Source: Eubacteriales bacterium | Lineage (GTDB): Bacteria > Bacillota > Clostridia > Christensenellales > UBA1242 | Length of the DNA stretch: 51,478 nucleotides | Reading direction: 5' to 3' | Assembly: GCA_018384735.1 (NCBI GenBank) | Contig: JAHAXB010000046.1 | Location: forward strand, 1 to 51,478 | In this document: positions 37,359 through 46,752 of the stretch, in pieces | How positions within the stretch are numbered: the first letter of the stretch is position 1 | How the letters are laid out: every line of letters starts with the position of its first letter | Notes under the pieces: model-generated | Databases searched by the model: none | The model's input: only the letters and a program-made list of their open reading frames with translations | Told to the model about the DNA's origin: nothing | Program-made: the position numbers and the translations under genes

Positions 37359-37413
37359 AGGAACAAGTTAGGGACAAGCTTGGGGACAAGCTTGGGGACA
37401 AGTTAAGGGGTCA
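37359..37413 (+). repeat. Tandem 12-bp repeat (GGGACAAGCTTG) before the DNA polymerase gene
   Basis: ggaacaagtta gggacaagcttg gggacaagcttg gggacaagttaa ggggtcaagc. Confidence 0.8.
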
Positions 37414-37416
37414 AGC

Positions 37417-39948
37417 ATGAATTACATTGGTAACCGTGTTTTTGTGGATGAATATAATCCGGAATTAAAACCATTCAAAGTCGATAACACCAAACAAATA
37501 TGGTTTTTCGACTGCGAAGTTTTCCGCTATGATTGGATGTTTTGTTTTATAAATATGGATGGTACAAAACAGGTTACCATTGTAAACAATTATGAAAAGC
37601 TCCGTGAATTTATTGCCAACGAAGTATACCAATTGATTGGTTACAATAATGGATTTTACGATAACAATATTTTACAGGCCTGTTTAATTGGTTTGAATCC
37701 ATACGAATTGAGTATGGCCATGATTAACGGGAACCGGATGGTTTCATTCAAACAAAAACATTTGTTACCACCAACCTGGGATTTAACTCAATGTAAATCT
37801 GCCGGGGTATTGGCAATGTTTACTTCCTTAAAACATGCCGAAATTTATTATTACCACATGGCCGCGGTGGAATCGCAAGTTGATTTCGATTTGCAAAGAC
37901 CACTTACCGACGAGGAAATGGCCTTGACCAAACAATACTGTTTAACCGATACGGAATACACACGCAGATTGTTTCTGGACACCAATCTAAAAAATGAATA
38001 CAAGGCCTACATGTGTTTGTTGGAAGCATATAACTTGCCGGAACAAGATTACCTGCATAAGACCCACGCTTTCATAACAAATCATTTGTTGGGGAACCCA
38101 CTTGGTTTTGTTTCGGACAAAGCTTATGTGTTGCCGGATAATAGCGATGGCTTTATACCACAGGAAGTTTATGATTTTTATGTTAAACACCAACATGATA
38201 TGGAAATCCCATCAACCGAATTTATTATTGCGGGGTTAACATGTCAATATGGTGTCGGTGGTTTACATGGGGCAATCCCTGGTTACAAAAGTAGACCAGG
38301 TGTTAAACTGATTGATGTGGACGTAACTTCGCTGTATCCATCGCTTATGATTAAACACAAATTGTTTTCCCGCAATTCAATTGGTGTGGATGCGTATGAA
38401 GACATTTTGAATACTCGTGTCCGGTTGAAACGCGAAAAGAACCCGATGCAGATTGCATACAAAATCATTTTGAACTCCACATACGGCGCCATGGGAACGG
38501 AACATTATGACCTTGCAGACCCAATGATGCGCGCCTCGGTTTGTGTTTATGGACAATTATTTATTACCGCCTTGATGAAATGGTTGGGTGATGCCGGTTA
38601 TAAAATTGTTCAAGTAAATACTGATGGTGTTATGTTTGAAGAAAACGGCACCGATGATTGGAAAGATATTTGCAAACGATGGGAAGCCAGAACCAATTTG
38701 GGATTGGAAGCCGAATATTTTAACTTTTTATATCAACGCGATGTAAACAATTATTATACGGTAACCAACGATGGCGGTGTTAAAACCAAGGGTATTTTCC
38801 GCCCATCAATTAACAAACCACCATTCATATCAAAGTTGTTACCAAAAATGTTAACGGATGAATTACCGGAAGATATAACCGAAGGTATGGAAGTTTGGGA
38901 CTTTGTACATATTGTTGGTATAACGGGAGCGCGCCAATCGTTACGCGAAAATGGTGAAGTTGTCCGCGGTAAAACATTTGGTTTATTGCCGGTCAAGGAA
39001 GGGTATGGCAACAAATTAACTTTGGAAGTGGTTGATAAAAATGATAAGCGCGACATGAATCGCCAAATACCATACGTTACATACGGATGGATTTTAGGTG
39101 AAAATGGTTTTCCGGACAATTGGCGTGAAGCGTTAGACCGGGACGCCATTATGGACGAATTGCGCAACTCGTTTTCAACCAGTGGTGATGTGTATGTCCG
39201 GTTAAATGATTCGTTTGAACCAGACCCGAAAGGTAATCGCATATCCATTAACCCATTGAGTGATGCACATCGTACGGACACCTATACCACATGTAAAAAT
39301 GTCCAGCGCAAAAACCTGATGTTTGAGTTTGACCATAAAACATACGACGAACAGCTGGCTATTTTGGACAAGGTTAAGCCAATTATATCGCGAGCAATAT
39401 TTACCGGCAATAAATCTATCCACTTCATTGTTACCCTGGACAAGAATGTAACAAGCGAGGAACGGTACCGCCAAATTTGGGATTGGTATAACGAACATTA
39501 TTTCGAAGGACAAGCCGACCCTGGAACTAGAAGCAGCCATGTGTATACCCGAGTTCCGGGTTGCTTAAATGCAAATGGTAAACAGCAGGTGTTGTTGTAT
39601 GAAACCATCAACGAAGAAAATAGCGATAAGTTTGGTGGAACCGCATATACCAACAAACGCAAACTGATGACCAAAAAACAAACACAGGAAAAATATGATG
39701 ACCTGTTATTGGAATATGTTGAAGGTAATCGGTTCCTGGTTGTCCGTGAACTTATGAAGGTGGAATACACCAAATACATTGGTATCGATAGAATGTTGGC
39801 CGACTTGAAAGATGTCATCCAACGCTACGGTAGCGATAAAAGTGTGGACAATGCAATTAAATATTTGCGTAAATTGTCCGCAGGTTTGTCCGGACAAAAA
39901 TATGCAGACCCGGTTTATAAGGAGATAACTGATGGCACTGATAATTGA
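37417..39948 (+). CDS. Family B DNA polymerase (3'-5' exo + pol) with C-terminal AEP-type primase domain
   Basis: Exo FDCEVF, GYNNGFYDNNIL, YCLTDTEY; pol DVDVTSLYPS, KIILNSTYG, VNTDG; C-term LMFEFDHK, FTGNKSIHFIVTLD, SSHVYTRVPGCLN. Confidence 0.8.
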   Translation: MNYIGNRVFVDEYNPELKPFKVDNTKQIWFFDCEVFRYDWMFCFINMDGTKQVTIVNNYEKLREFIANEVYQLIGYNNGFYDNNILQACLIGLNPYELSMAMINGNRMVSFKQKHLLPPTWDLTQCKSAGVLAMFTSLKHAEIYYYHMAAVESQVDFDLQRPLTDEEMALTKQYCLTDTEYTRRLFLDTNLKNEYKAYMCLLEAYNLPEQDYLHKTHAFITNHLLGNPLGFVSDKAYVLPDNSDGFIPQEVYDFYVKHQHDMEIPSTEFIIAGLTCQYGVGGLHGAIPGYKSRPGVKLIDVDVTSLYPSLMIKHKLFSRNSIGVDAYEDILNTRVRLKREKNPMQIAYKIILNSTYGAMGTEHYDLADPMMRASVCVYGQLFITALMKWLGDAGYKIVQVNTDGVMFEENGTDDWKDICKRWEARTNLGLEAEYFNFLYQRDVNNYYTVTNDGGVKTKGIFRPSINKPPFISKLLPKMLTDELPEDITEGMEVWDFVHIVGITGARQSLRENGEVVRGKTFGLLPVKEGYGNKLTLEVVDKNDKRDMNRQIPYVTYGWILGENGFPDNWREALDRDAIMDELRNSFSTSGDVYVRLNDSFEPDPKGNRISINPLSDAHRTDTYTTCKNVQRKNLMFEFDHKTYDEQLAILDKVKPIISRAIFTGNKSIHFIVTLDKNVTSEERYRQIWDWYNEHYFEGQADPGTRSSHVYTRVPGCLNANGKQQVLLYETINEENSDKFGGTAYTNKRKLMTKKQTQEKYDDLLLEYVEGNRFLVVRELMKVEYTKYIGIDRMLADLKDVIQRYGSDKSVDNAIKYLRKLSAGLSGQKYADPVYKEITDGTDN

Positions 39949-40507
39949 ATTATACGGAGCTCCATGTACAGGCAAAACCACCCTGGCGGCGGAACTGGTT
40001 GCGGAAGCAAAAAAGGCTGGTTTAAGGGTGGAACATTGTCAGGAGGTGGCAAAACAATGGTTATATAATCGCGATATCCGGATGAAAGACCAGTTTTCCA
40101 TTATTGCGGTCCAATACCTCGAAAACCATAAATATGACCACATTTTACAATCGCTCGATATTTTGGTCGTAGAAGCGCCTATTTTTCTTCAACTGAGTTA
40201 CGGTGAGGAGTTACCCGAAATTGCGCGTATAGCGCGAAAAAAACGCGATTTATCGCATGTTTATGCGGCTGGTGTATTAAATAATCCGTTTGAATTTGAT
40301 TCCTTCGGCAGAAACCCGCAAAAAAATGAACAATTCCATCCGGAAAGGCTGCAAAAATATATCAAGAAGGTTTACAATGGGACAGCCTATTCCGGTAAAT
40401 ATGAACAAGTCCGGAAAGCGTTGTTCAATTTAATCCGTATGAAAATTTCTATCCGGGACTTTTTCATAAAACAACCATTGGAGGACATACAATGTGGAAA
40501 AAAGTAA
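39932..40507 (+). CDS. P-loop ATPase/kinase (NadR-like AAA)
   Basis: IIELYGAPCTGKTTLAAELVAEAKKAG, LDILVVEAPIFLQ. Confidence 0.7.
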   Translation: MALIIELYGAPCTGKTTLAAELVAEAKKAGLRVEHCQEVAKQWLYNRDIRMKDQFSIIAVQYLENHKYDHILQSLDILVVEAPIFLQLSYGEELPEIARIARKKRDLSHVYAAGVLNNPFEFDSFGRNPQKNEQFHPERLQKYIKKVYNGTAYSGKYEQVRKALFNLIRMKISIRDFFIKQPLEDIQCGKK

Positions 40508-40701
40508 TACAAACCAGATTTTGGGCGCCAAATGGTAAACCGTTATTGAAAAATTGGAAGTTCAAAACTGAGCACGATGCAAAAATTGGTAAACAACGCC
40601 TTGAAATGATGGGTTTGGAAATAGTAAACGAATTTACATTAATAGAAAAGGAGAACGAATGTCCAGAAAAACGGAAGAGTTTGGAAAAGAACTCAATTTA
40701 A
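40492..40701 (+). CDS. Hypothetical protein
   Basis: 69 aa, overlaps neighbours. Confidence 0.45.
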   Translation: MWKKVIQTRFWAPNGKPLLKNWKFKTEHDAKIGKQRLEMMGLEIVNEFTLIEKENECPEKRKSLEKNSI

Positions 40702-41285
40702 TTGGCGATGCGGAACGCAGATTATTTGTTTCGCGTTGTTTGGAAAATGTGGCCGATTATTTTTTCGAAGTACCGGCTTCATCAACAGGCAAATATCATC
40801 CGGCATACAGTTTGGGTCGTGGTGGTTTGGTTCGCCACACCAAGGCGGCTGTTCATATTGCCGATGATTTGTTGCGCCTCGATATGTTTTCCAGTTTATT
40901 ACCAATCAAGGATGCCATTATTTCGGCTTTAATATTGCATGACACATGTAAAAGTGGACGCCACGGATTCGAAAACCACGGTTTTACCATGAGCACCCAT
41001 CCATTGATTGCGTGTGATTTAATTAAAGCCTGTGCCAACGATGCCGCTGCAGAAGGCGAAAGACCAGGGCCAATCAACGGGGTGGACTATTGTGATTTGG
41101 TTTGCGATTTAATTTCAACACACATGGGGCAATGGCGAGAAGATTATAAAAGCAAAAAAGTTGTATTGCCGGAAATGAAAACAAAGGAACAAAAGTTTGT
41201 TCATTTATGTGATTATCTGGCTTCCCGTAAGGACATAACTGTAACAAATGAAGATGGTACACCATTAGCATCAAATGCCAATTAA
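40659..41285 (+). CDS. HD-domain phosphohydrolase
   Basis: GGLVRHTKAAVHIADDLL ... LILHDTCKSG. Confidence 0.75.
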   Translation: MSRKTEEFGKELNLIGDAERRLFVSRCLENVADYFFEVPASSTGKYHPAYSLGRGGLVRHTKAAVHIADDLLRLDMFSSLLPIKDAIISALILHDTCKSGRHGFENHGFTMSTHPLIACDLIKACANDAAAEGERPGPINGVDYCDLVCDLISTHMGQWREDYKSKKVVLPEMKTKEQKFVHLCDYLASRKDITVTNEDGTPLASNAN

Positions 41286-41306
41286 AACCACAAAAGGAAT
41301 GAACAA

Positions 41307-41514
41307 ATGATGCGTTATCGTAACTTTATGGTAAGGGCTTTTCATACCGGAAGAAACAAGGACGAAATAAAATCAATTTATCGTGGACTTGCCGACCGGT
41401 GGGTTAAAAGTTTCAAACCAGGTGAAGTACCCCCCAGTTACCGACAAGGATGTCGAGGATACTTTTAATTATGTTTTACAACTAATGGAGCATACAAATG
41501 TCAAAAGGAAATGA
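41307..41514 (+). CDS. Small protein requiring a 1-nt shift at a C6 run (41430-41435)
   Basis: Frame 1 gives ...FKPGEVPPSYRQGCRGYF* (stop 41466); skipping one C gives ...FKPGEVPPVTDKDVEDTFNYVLQLMEHTNVKRK* overlapping the next start. Confidence 0.5.
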
Positions 41515-41788
41515 AACACGCAAGGTTTTAATCGAAATTGAATATGAACCAAACCATACTACACCAGCAGGTATTCGCCTTAACTTGAAGGACACATCCG
41601 TGGTGGATATAATTGTAGCCTGGTCTGCTTTAACTGAAAAAGTTATTAACGTAACAACCAATCCTGACAAAGGACAATCATTAACTCAATTCCTTGGTAA
41701 CACAATGCGTGTCTATGCCATACAAAAAGGTGCAGACCATTATGATGAAGACGACAACGCCGAGGAAGAATTGGTAACACAGGAATAA
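41498..41788 (+). CDS. Hypothetical acidic protein
   Basis: 96 aa, operon context. Confidence 0.55.
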   Translation: MSKGNETRKVLIEIEYEPNHTTPAGIRLNLKDTSVVDIIVAWSALTEKVINVTTNPDKGQSLTQFLGNTMRVYAIQKGADHYDEDDNAEEELVTQE

Positions 41789-41798
41789 GGAGCAATAC

Positions 41799-42137
41799 AT
41801 GTCACCATATAAAATACATAACATGTCCAACAATAACGAAACCTGGCCCGAGGAAGGCCGTATGGTTGCGTTTCTAACCAAGGAACGTTTTGGTAATGCC
41901 GGAACATTTACCACCAACAAGGATGGTAAAAAAATATTCCGCGTGGTATCCAGATTTGCTACCTTGGATTTTAATAAGGACGAAATAGCGGAATGGGCAT
42001 ATGTGGAAAAAATATGGGATGACTATGAAGACCTGTATAACAAGGTTTCATATATTGAAAATCTGGTTAAAAATGGCCAACACGATGCCTTAACATTCCG
42101 GAAAATGGTTTGTGAAGTGCTTAACATTAAAAAATAA
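41799..42137 (+). CDS. Hypothetical protein
   Basis: 112 aa, SD AAGGAG. Confidence 0.55.
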   Translation: MSPYKIHNMSNNNETWPEEGRMVAFLTKERFGNAGTFTTNKDGKKIFRVVSRFATLDFNKDEIAEWAYVEKIWDDYEDLYNKVSYIENLVKNGQHDALTFRKMVCEVLNIKK

Positions 42138-42167
42138 ATAACGCCCGGTTGGGCGTTATTTTTTTAC
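42136..42167. terminator. Bidirectional terminator between convergent blocks
   Basis: AATAACGCCC-GGTT-GGGCGTTATT flanked by A- and T-tracts. Confidence 0.9.
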
Positions 42168-42183
42168 CATAAATGAAGTTCGT

Positions 42184-42630
42184 TTATTCGAAACTGGTTT
42201 CCACGTCAAACGAATCGCCGACCAGGTGGAACTGAATTGTTTCCCGACCAATACCGATTGTTTGTTGTGCTGGCTTTTGAACAATTTCCGCATTGTTAAA
42301 AACAATTCTGTCTTTTGAATTATTTTGGGTGATATAAATATCAATGCGTTCGTCGTTTTCCCAGGCTTGTTTAATGCGGTTGTATAATTCAACCGAACAT
42401 TCAACAACGGTTACATCGCAACGGTCTGCGGATTTCGAATCCAGGTATGCAATACCGAATCCTTTGTTGCGCGCGTTGCTATAACCCTGAGCCACCCCAC
42501 GGCTTTCATTCCAAGTGAAATCAACTTGGTCAACCGAAGTGAATGGAATTGGTGTTCCATCAACGAAACCAACTTCGACCACAACATCGCGAATTTGTTT
42601 TGGTATTTGTGTTTCAGCAACTCTAGCCAT
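42184..42630 (-). CDS. Tail tube protein (probable)
   Basis: 148 aa directly downstream of the sheath gene; beta-rich sequence. Confidence 0.6.
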   Translation of the reverse strand: MARVAETQIPKQIRDVVVEVGFVDGTPIPFTSVDQVDFTWNESRGVAQGYSNARNKGFGIAYLDSKSADRCDVTVVECSVELYNRIKQAWENDERIDIYITQNNSKDRIVFNNAEIVQKPAQQTIGIGRETIQFHLVGDSFDVETSFE

Positions 42631-42631
42631 C

Positions 42632-43594
42632 TTACACTCCTTCGACTATGTCTTGATAAAAGTCAAGTTTCATACGCCATATTGCTTTCGGTTTTTCAAC
42701 CTGCAATACACCAGCAACATACCAATCGCCTTCGGTGACATCCAAATCAACCACTAAACGCAATTCGTTTGCCAAACCGGTTTGTACAAATATTTGGTCT
42801 AAGTTATTGTTCAAATAACTTTCAATCATACCGGCTTCACGGCGAGTCCATTTTGGATTGCGCAATGACAGGTATTGTACAAACAACGATTGTGTTTGGA
42901 TTTTTGCTTGGCGTAAAATATATGGCGCTGTAATGGTTTTACCACCAGCAGCAAACAAAGCCAAACATGTTTTGTATTCTTGGTCTGTCAATGCAAATGA
43001 CACACCAGCTGCAAACAATTCATTGGCTGTTCCCAAGTCGGTAATACCATAAGCATTGGTATCATCCAGACGGGCCAGTTGTAAATCCTTCCATGTGTTT
43101 TGTGACAGGAATAAACCAAATGAGCGGTACATCAAAATACCATTTGCATCATTCGGGTCATTGAAGGCACAAACATCCTTCGCAGCAGCAGCCTCAATTG
43201 CATCTGCTTTTGTGGATGACTGCCAACCCAATACATAATCACGAGCCCAAGACAACGCTTCCGTGATATCATCAAATGCCGGGTCAACAAGTACGGTCAT
43301 ATAACGATGCGAGGAATCTGCATCCAAAACAGCTTTAGCGGCAGCCAAAGTTGCACCATAACAAACAGAAATCTTGCTCATCCCCATTTCCATCAATTCG
43401 AAACATTTCGAATCGGTGTCTTCTTTGACGGCAGCAATGGATGTATAATCCTTGATACCTTCAACGGATACACTAGATTTTGGTTTGGCTATGACCATAA
43501 CATTTTTTAACCACGACAAATCAGCGGACGGTGCCACGTCGCGAATTGTGGTTGGCACAACGAAATTCAATAATAAAGATTCATTATTTGCCAT
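42632..43594 (-). CDS. Tail sheath protein
   Basis: Start MANNESLLLNFVVPTTIRDVAP; ends IWRMKLDFYQDIVEGV; large beta/alpha protein before the tube gene. Confidence 0.7.
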   Translation of the reverse strand: MANNESLLLNFVVPTTIRDVAPSADLSWLKNVMVIAKPKSSVSVEGIKDYTSIAAVKEDTDSKCFELMEMGMSKISVCYGATLAAAKAVLDADSSHRYMTVLVDPAFDDITEALSWARDYVLGWQSSTKADAIEAAAAKDVCAFNDPNDANGILMYRSFGLFLSQNTWKDLQLARLDDTNAYGITDLGTANELFAAGVSFALTDQEYKTCLALFAAGGKTITAPYILRQAKIQTQSLFVQYLSLRNPKWTRREAGMIESYLNNNLDQIFVQTGLANELRLVVDLDVTEGDWYVAGVLQVEKPKAIWRMKLDFYQDIVEGV

Positions 43595-43646
43595 AATAGG
43601 TCTCCATTGTGCGTACAATCATCCTTCGAAATAATATACAATAACA

Positions 43647-43666
43647 GACGGCCCCGAAAGGCCGTC
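43647..43666 (-). terminator. Terminator-like hairpin after the capsid gene
   Basis: GACGGCC/GGCCGTC perfect stem. Confidence 0.6.
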
Positions 43667-43703
43667 CGTCAAGAAGAATGATTGATTATTGGTTAATAAC
43701 TGG

Positions 43704-44621
43704 TTAAGCAGCGAAGTCCACTGTTTGCAAAACGATACCAGCTTCGCGAATCGGTAATACCGAAACCGAACCAGTACGCATTTTGTACCAGCTGTATTCT
43801 TCTTCTTCATTTTCGCCGCTTGCGACAGGTGCAGGCAACTGGACGTAGTCAACGCGCACTGATTGTGGGTCAACTGCAACCATACCATTTTTTGCAGGCA
43901 ACGCATTGGCTTTTGCACCATCAATATATTTCTGCTGCAATGCCAATTTTGGCAGTTTAATGAAGGACACTGGAATTGTGAAGACTTGGCGGGCTACAGA
44001 CAAAATAGTCGCATCCGTTGCAACATTGTTTGCATTGAACAAGGCTGCCAAGCTATCACCCCAGTAATAGATATCAATAGAACGTGCGGAGTTCTTTGTC
44101 GCAAATTCATCTTCAATCTTTTCAAACAAAGCTTTCAAAGCAGCAATTTTTGCTTCAGTTGTAGCAGCCGCTTTCAAAGTTGTATCCTGCGTCAAAGCAT
44201 CATAGAATGGGTTATCCGCAGATTTTGTTGAAATTAAACCTTTGTTCAAACGAGTACCCAAAATTGTTTGAGTATCGAATAAAACAGACAATTCACGAAC
44301 AGCCGCAGACAGAACACCAGATGTGTCGGTTTCGGACTGCAGGTGAGAAACACGATAATTCAAGCCCAACAGATATGGACGGAAGCTGAACGATTTTGTA
44401 CCAGCATTGATGTGATTGATTTCGGTCATTTCCGGATGCATCAATGAAGGAACAACTGAACCTTTGTCCAAATCAATTGTAGTGAATGTAACTTTGTCGG
44501 CATCTTTGACATTATGCTGTTTCATAGCACCAACACGAGCTGCCAACAGTGGATAGGACAGTTCAACCTGTGATAACAGTTCTTTCACTTCCTTCTCCTG
44601 ATTACGAAAATTTGTAGGCAT
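43704..44621 (-). CDS. Major capsid protein
   Basis: 305 aa in head module between cement/portal genes and sheath; strong SD. Confidence 0.7.
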   Translation of the reverse strand: MPTNFRNQEKEVKELLSQVELSYPLLAARVGAMKQHNVKDADKVTFTTIDLDKGSVVPSLMHPEMTEINHINAGTKSFSFRPYLLGLNYRVSHLQSETDTSGVLSAAVRELSVLFDTQTILGTRLNKGLISTKSADNPFYDALTQDTTLKAAATTEAKIAALKALFEKIEDEFATKNSARSIDIYYWGDSLAALFNANNVATDATILSVARQVFTIPVSFIKLPKLALQQKYIDGAKANALPAKNGMVAVDPQSVRVDYVQLPAPVASGENEEEEYSWYKMRTGSVSVLPIREAGIVLQTVDFAA

Positions 44622-44769
44622 TGATTTGTCCTTTTAATTTTTGTGCTCCGGACGTTTGCACTATGCCTGGTGTCCGTTTACCAGCGAATTATGAAACACT
44701 CTTGGCTTCACATGGAATACAAGTAGCTAACGTTCCACTATTCGAAATAATATACATTAAAAATACGGA

Positions 44770-44943
44770 TTATTTTTTACCGTTTGTTTTGGTTACTGTG
44801 GCCTTTTTTGCAGCTTCTTCTTCAACCGCGTTCTTTGCAGCTTCCTCAGCAGCTTTTTTAGCCGCATCATCCTGGTCACCTTTTTTCTTTGCTGGTTTAC
44901 CAAAATAAGATGGCTGCAATTTTTTTAATCTTTCTTCGCGCAT
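44770..44943 (-). CDS. 57-aa Lys/Ala/Glu-rich small protein
   Basis: MREERLKKLQPSYFGKPAKKKGDQDDAAKKAAEEAAKNAVEEEAAKKATVTKTNGKK. Confidence 0.6.
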   Translation of the reverse strand: MREERLKKLQPSYFGKPAKKKGDQDDAAKKAAEEAAKNAVEEEAAKKATVTKTNGKK

Positions 44944-44969
44944 TGTTTACACCTTTGTTAAACGGAGAA

Positions 44970-44987
44970 TGGGGAGCGAACTCCCCA
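44970..44987 (-). terminator. Hairpin downstream of the decoration-like gene
   Basis: TGGGGAG-TTCG-CTCCCCA. Confidence 0.4.
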
Positions 44988-45001
44988 AACCCGAAAGTTA
45001 A

Positions 45002-45418
45002 TTACAGGTCAACAAAAACCTGGGCGCAACGAATATTGTCCGCATAGGATGGTACATTGTGAATACCATTTGTACGAACTTCGGCTGATGTGAAATAACC
45101 AACCAAGATAGCATCCGATGCAGTAGCTACCAATTTACCCGAAGCATTGACATATGCAGGTGCACCAACAGTAGGTGTTTCACCTTCTGCCAATTCGGCC
45201 CAAATTTTACCGTGACGAACCACAGCAATACCAACACCAGTGCGTTTACCACCAGCAATACCAATTACATGGTCGCTATTTGCAGAAACAGCAGCAACAG
45301 TGTCAGCTGCAGTTAATTTAACTGCAATACCTTCGGCGATATCCGCTTCAGTGAAGAATGTTTCAACGGCATCCAATTGACCACGTTGAACATGCATACC
45401 CAAAATTGTTCCAGACAT
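45002..45418 (-). CDS. Capsid decoration/cement-like protein
   Basis: Start MSGTILGMHVQRGQLDAVETFF at 45418; IAVKLTAADTVAAVS pattern. Confidence 0.5.
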   Translation of the reverse strand: MSGTILGMHVQRGQLDAVETFFTEADIAEGIAVKLTAADTVAAVSANSDHVIGIAGGKRTGVGIAVVRHGKIWAELAEGETPTVGAPAYVNASGKLVATASDAILVGYFTSAEVRTNGIHNVPSYADNIRCAQVFVDL

Positions 45419-45549
45419 GTTTAACTCCTTTGTTGCTAGAACCATTATTTCGTCGTTCAAGTGTTGAGGCAAAAGCCACGCACTTCCATCGAAAGATGCA
45501 AATGGTCTTAGACGAATTAAACCATTTGCTCCTTTCAAGAAAATATACA

Positions 45550-46752
45550 CTAAATGTTCACGCCAATGAAGCCACCCTTGCTGGTAATTGATTCCAGCAC
45601 AATTATTGGTAAACGGGACTTTGCACCAATTATTTTGACAATACGAAACCCACTAAGTGGAGCGAGTAACATTTCGCGTTCTTCTGGATAACTGGAAACG
45701 AGTTGTGACGGAAAAACCCTGGCACCACGACGCAAATTGAATTGCCATATAACCGGAACATTTTTATTCTTTGCAAAATCCTGTGCAATACTTTTACTTT
45801 GCGATACAAATGTCGGTGATTTAAGGTATATTTTGCTCCCAACTTTGAGTTTACTGAAATCCACATGCATTATACTTTTACCGGAATACATGGTGGTTGC
45901 CTTTGGTAACTTCAAATAATTATATGGTATCGATAAATCCTCGCGAACTTTTTGTTCGGTTGGTGACAAGGCTGGTTTTGATAAATCAACCCGAGCTGTA
46001 GCCGTGTTGTGGTTTTGCCACCATTGCACGGAACGAATCATTGAAGTGCCATTGTAATTTCGAGACATGGCGTTGGCCGCGCGCGACATTAAACTTCCGG
46101 TTAATGGCTTTTGCAACATTTTTAATAAATAATGTTCCAGAGCATTACTATCAATTTTCATTGACCGTTTACGTAATTTATATTGTTTTACATTATCTTC
46201 ATACCCAACAATATAATCGGACGGTTGTTCATCAACCCATTCATACGAACATTTACAACCATAAGCTTTGCCCGGAAAATCATCGTCCTCAGGTAATTGT
46301 CCATCACCAACAACAAACACTTTACCATAACGCAACATGTGTTTATGTCTTGGTTCCTTTGCGTCGGATGGAAGCCACCGGAAAGCACGACCTACCTGAG
46401 TGGTGGTCATTTTGACGGCATTATCATAAAGTAATGCACCTTCGACACGATTGCGCAACAGACTCTGGCCGTGTGGAAGTTTGGTTGATTTTTTTGTGTC
46501 GGCTAAACCGGTACCATATTTTTTACTAAAGTCCTTAATACTGGTACGAATATCAGCCATATTGGTTAAACCCATTGCCCGCATATTACCAAGCGCTTGA
46601 GTTAACAATTGGGTTTCTTCAATGGTATTGTTTTTGATGGACAATAATCTTTTTTCGTCCCAACCAGCAGGCAGCACGGAACGTAAATAGGTTTCGGCAT
46701 TAAACACAAAACCTACTGGTTGAATCCTTAAATCTTTTGCCGTATAAGCCAT
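45550..46752 (-). CDS. MuF-like head protein with C-terminal ADP-ribosyltransferase-like domain
   Basis: N-term RWLPSDAKEPRHKHMLRYGKVF...FPGKAYGCKC; C-term TMYSGKS, SPTFVSQSKSIAQDFA, YPEEREMLLAP (STS and ExE-like motifs). Confidence 0.75.
   Translation of the reverse strand: MAYTAKDLRIQPVGFVFNAETYLRSVLPAGWDEKRLLSIKNNTIEETQLLTQALGNMRAMGLTNMADIRTSIKDFSKKYGTGLADTKKSTKLPHGQSLLRNRVEGALLYDNAVKMTTTQVGRAFRWLPSDAKEPRHKHMLRYGKVFVVGDGQLPEDDDFPGKAYGCKCSYEWVDEQPSDYIVGYEDNVKQYKLRKRSMKIDSNALEHYLLKMLQKPLTGSLMSRAANAMSRNYNGTSMIRSVQWWQNHNTATARVDLSKPALSPTEQKVREDLSIPYNYLKLPKATTMYSGKSIMHVDFSKLKVGSKIYLKSPTFVSQSKSIAQDFAKNKNVPVIWQFNLRRGARVFPSQLVSSYPEEREMLLAPLSGFRIVKIIGAKSRLPIIVLESITSKGGFIGVNI

Noticed and set aside
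37359-37413. CRISPR or transposon ends
   Set aside because: Short tandem 12-bp repeats with no spacers, transposase or flanking duplication.
38754-39281. 175-aa minus ORF
   Set aside because: Antisense of the DNA polymerase gene; no independent support.
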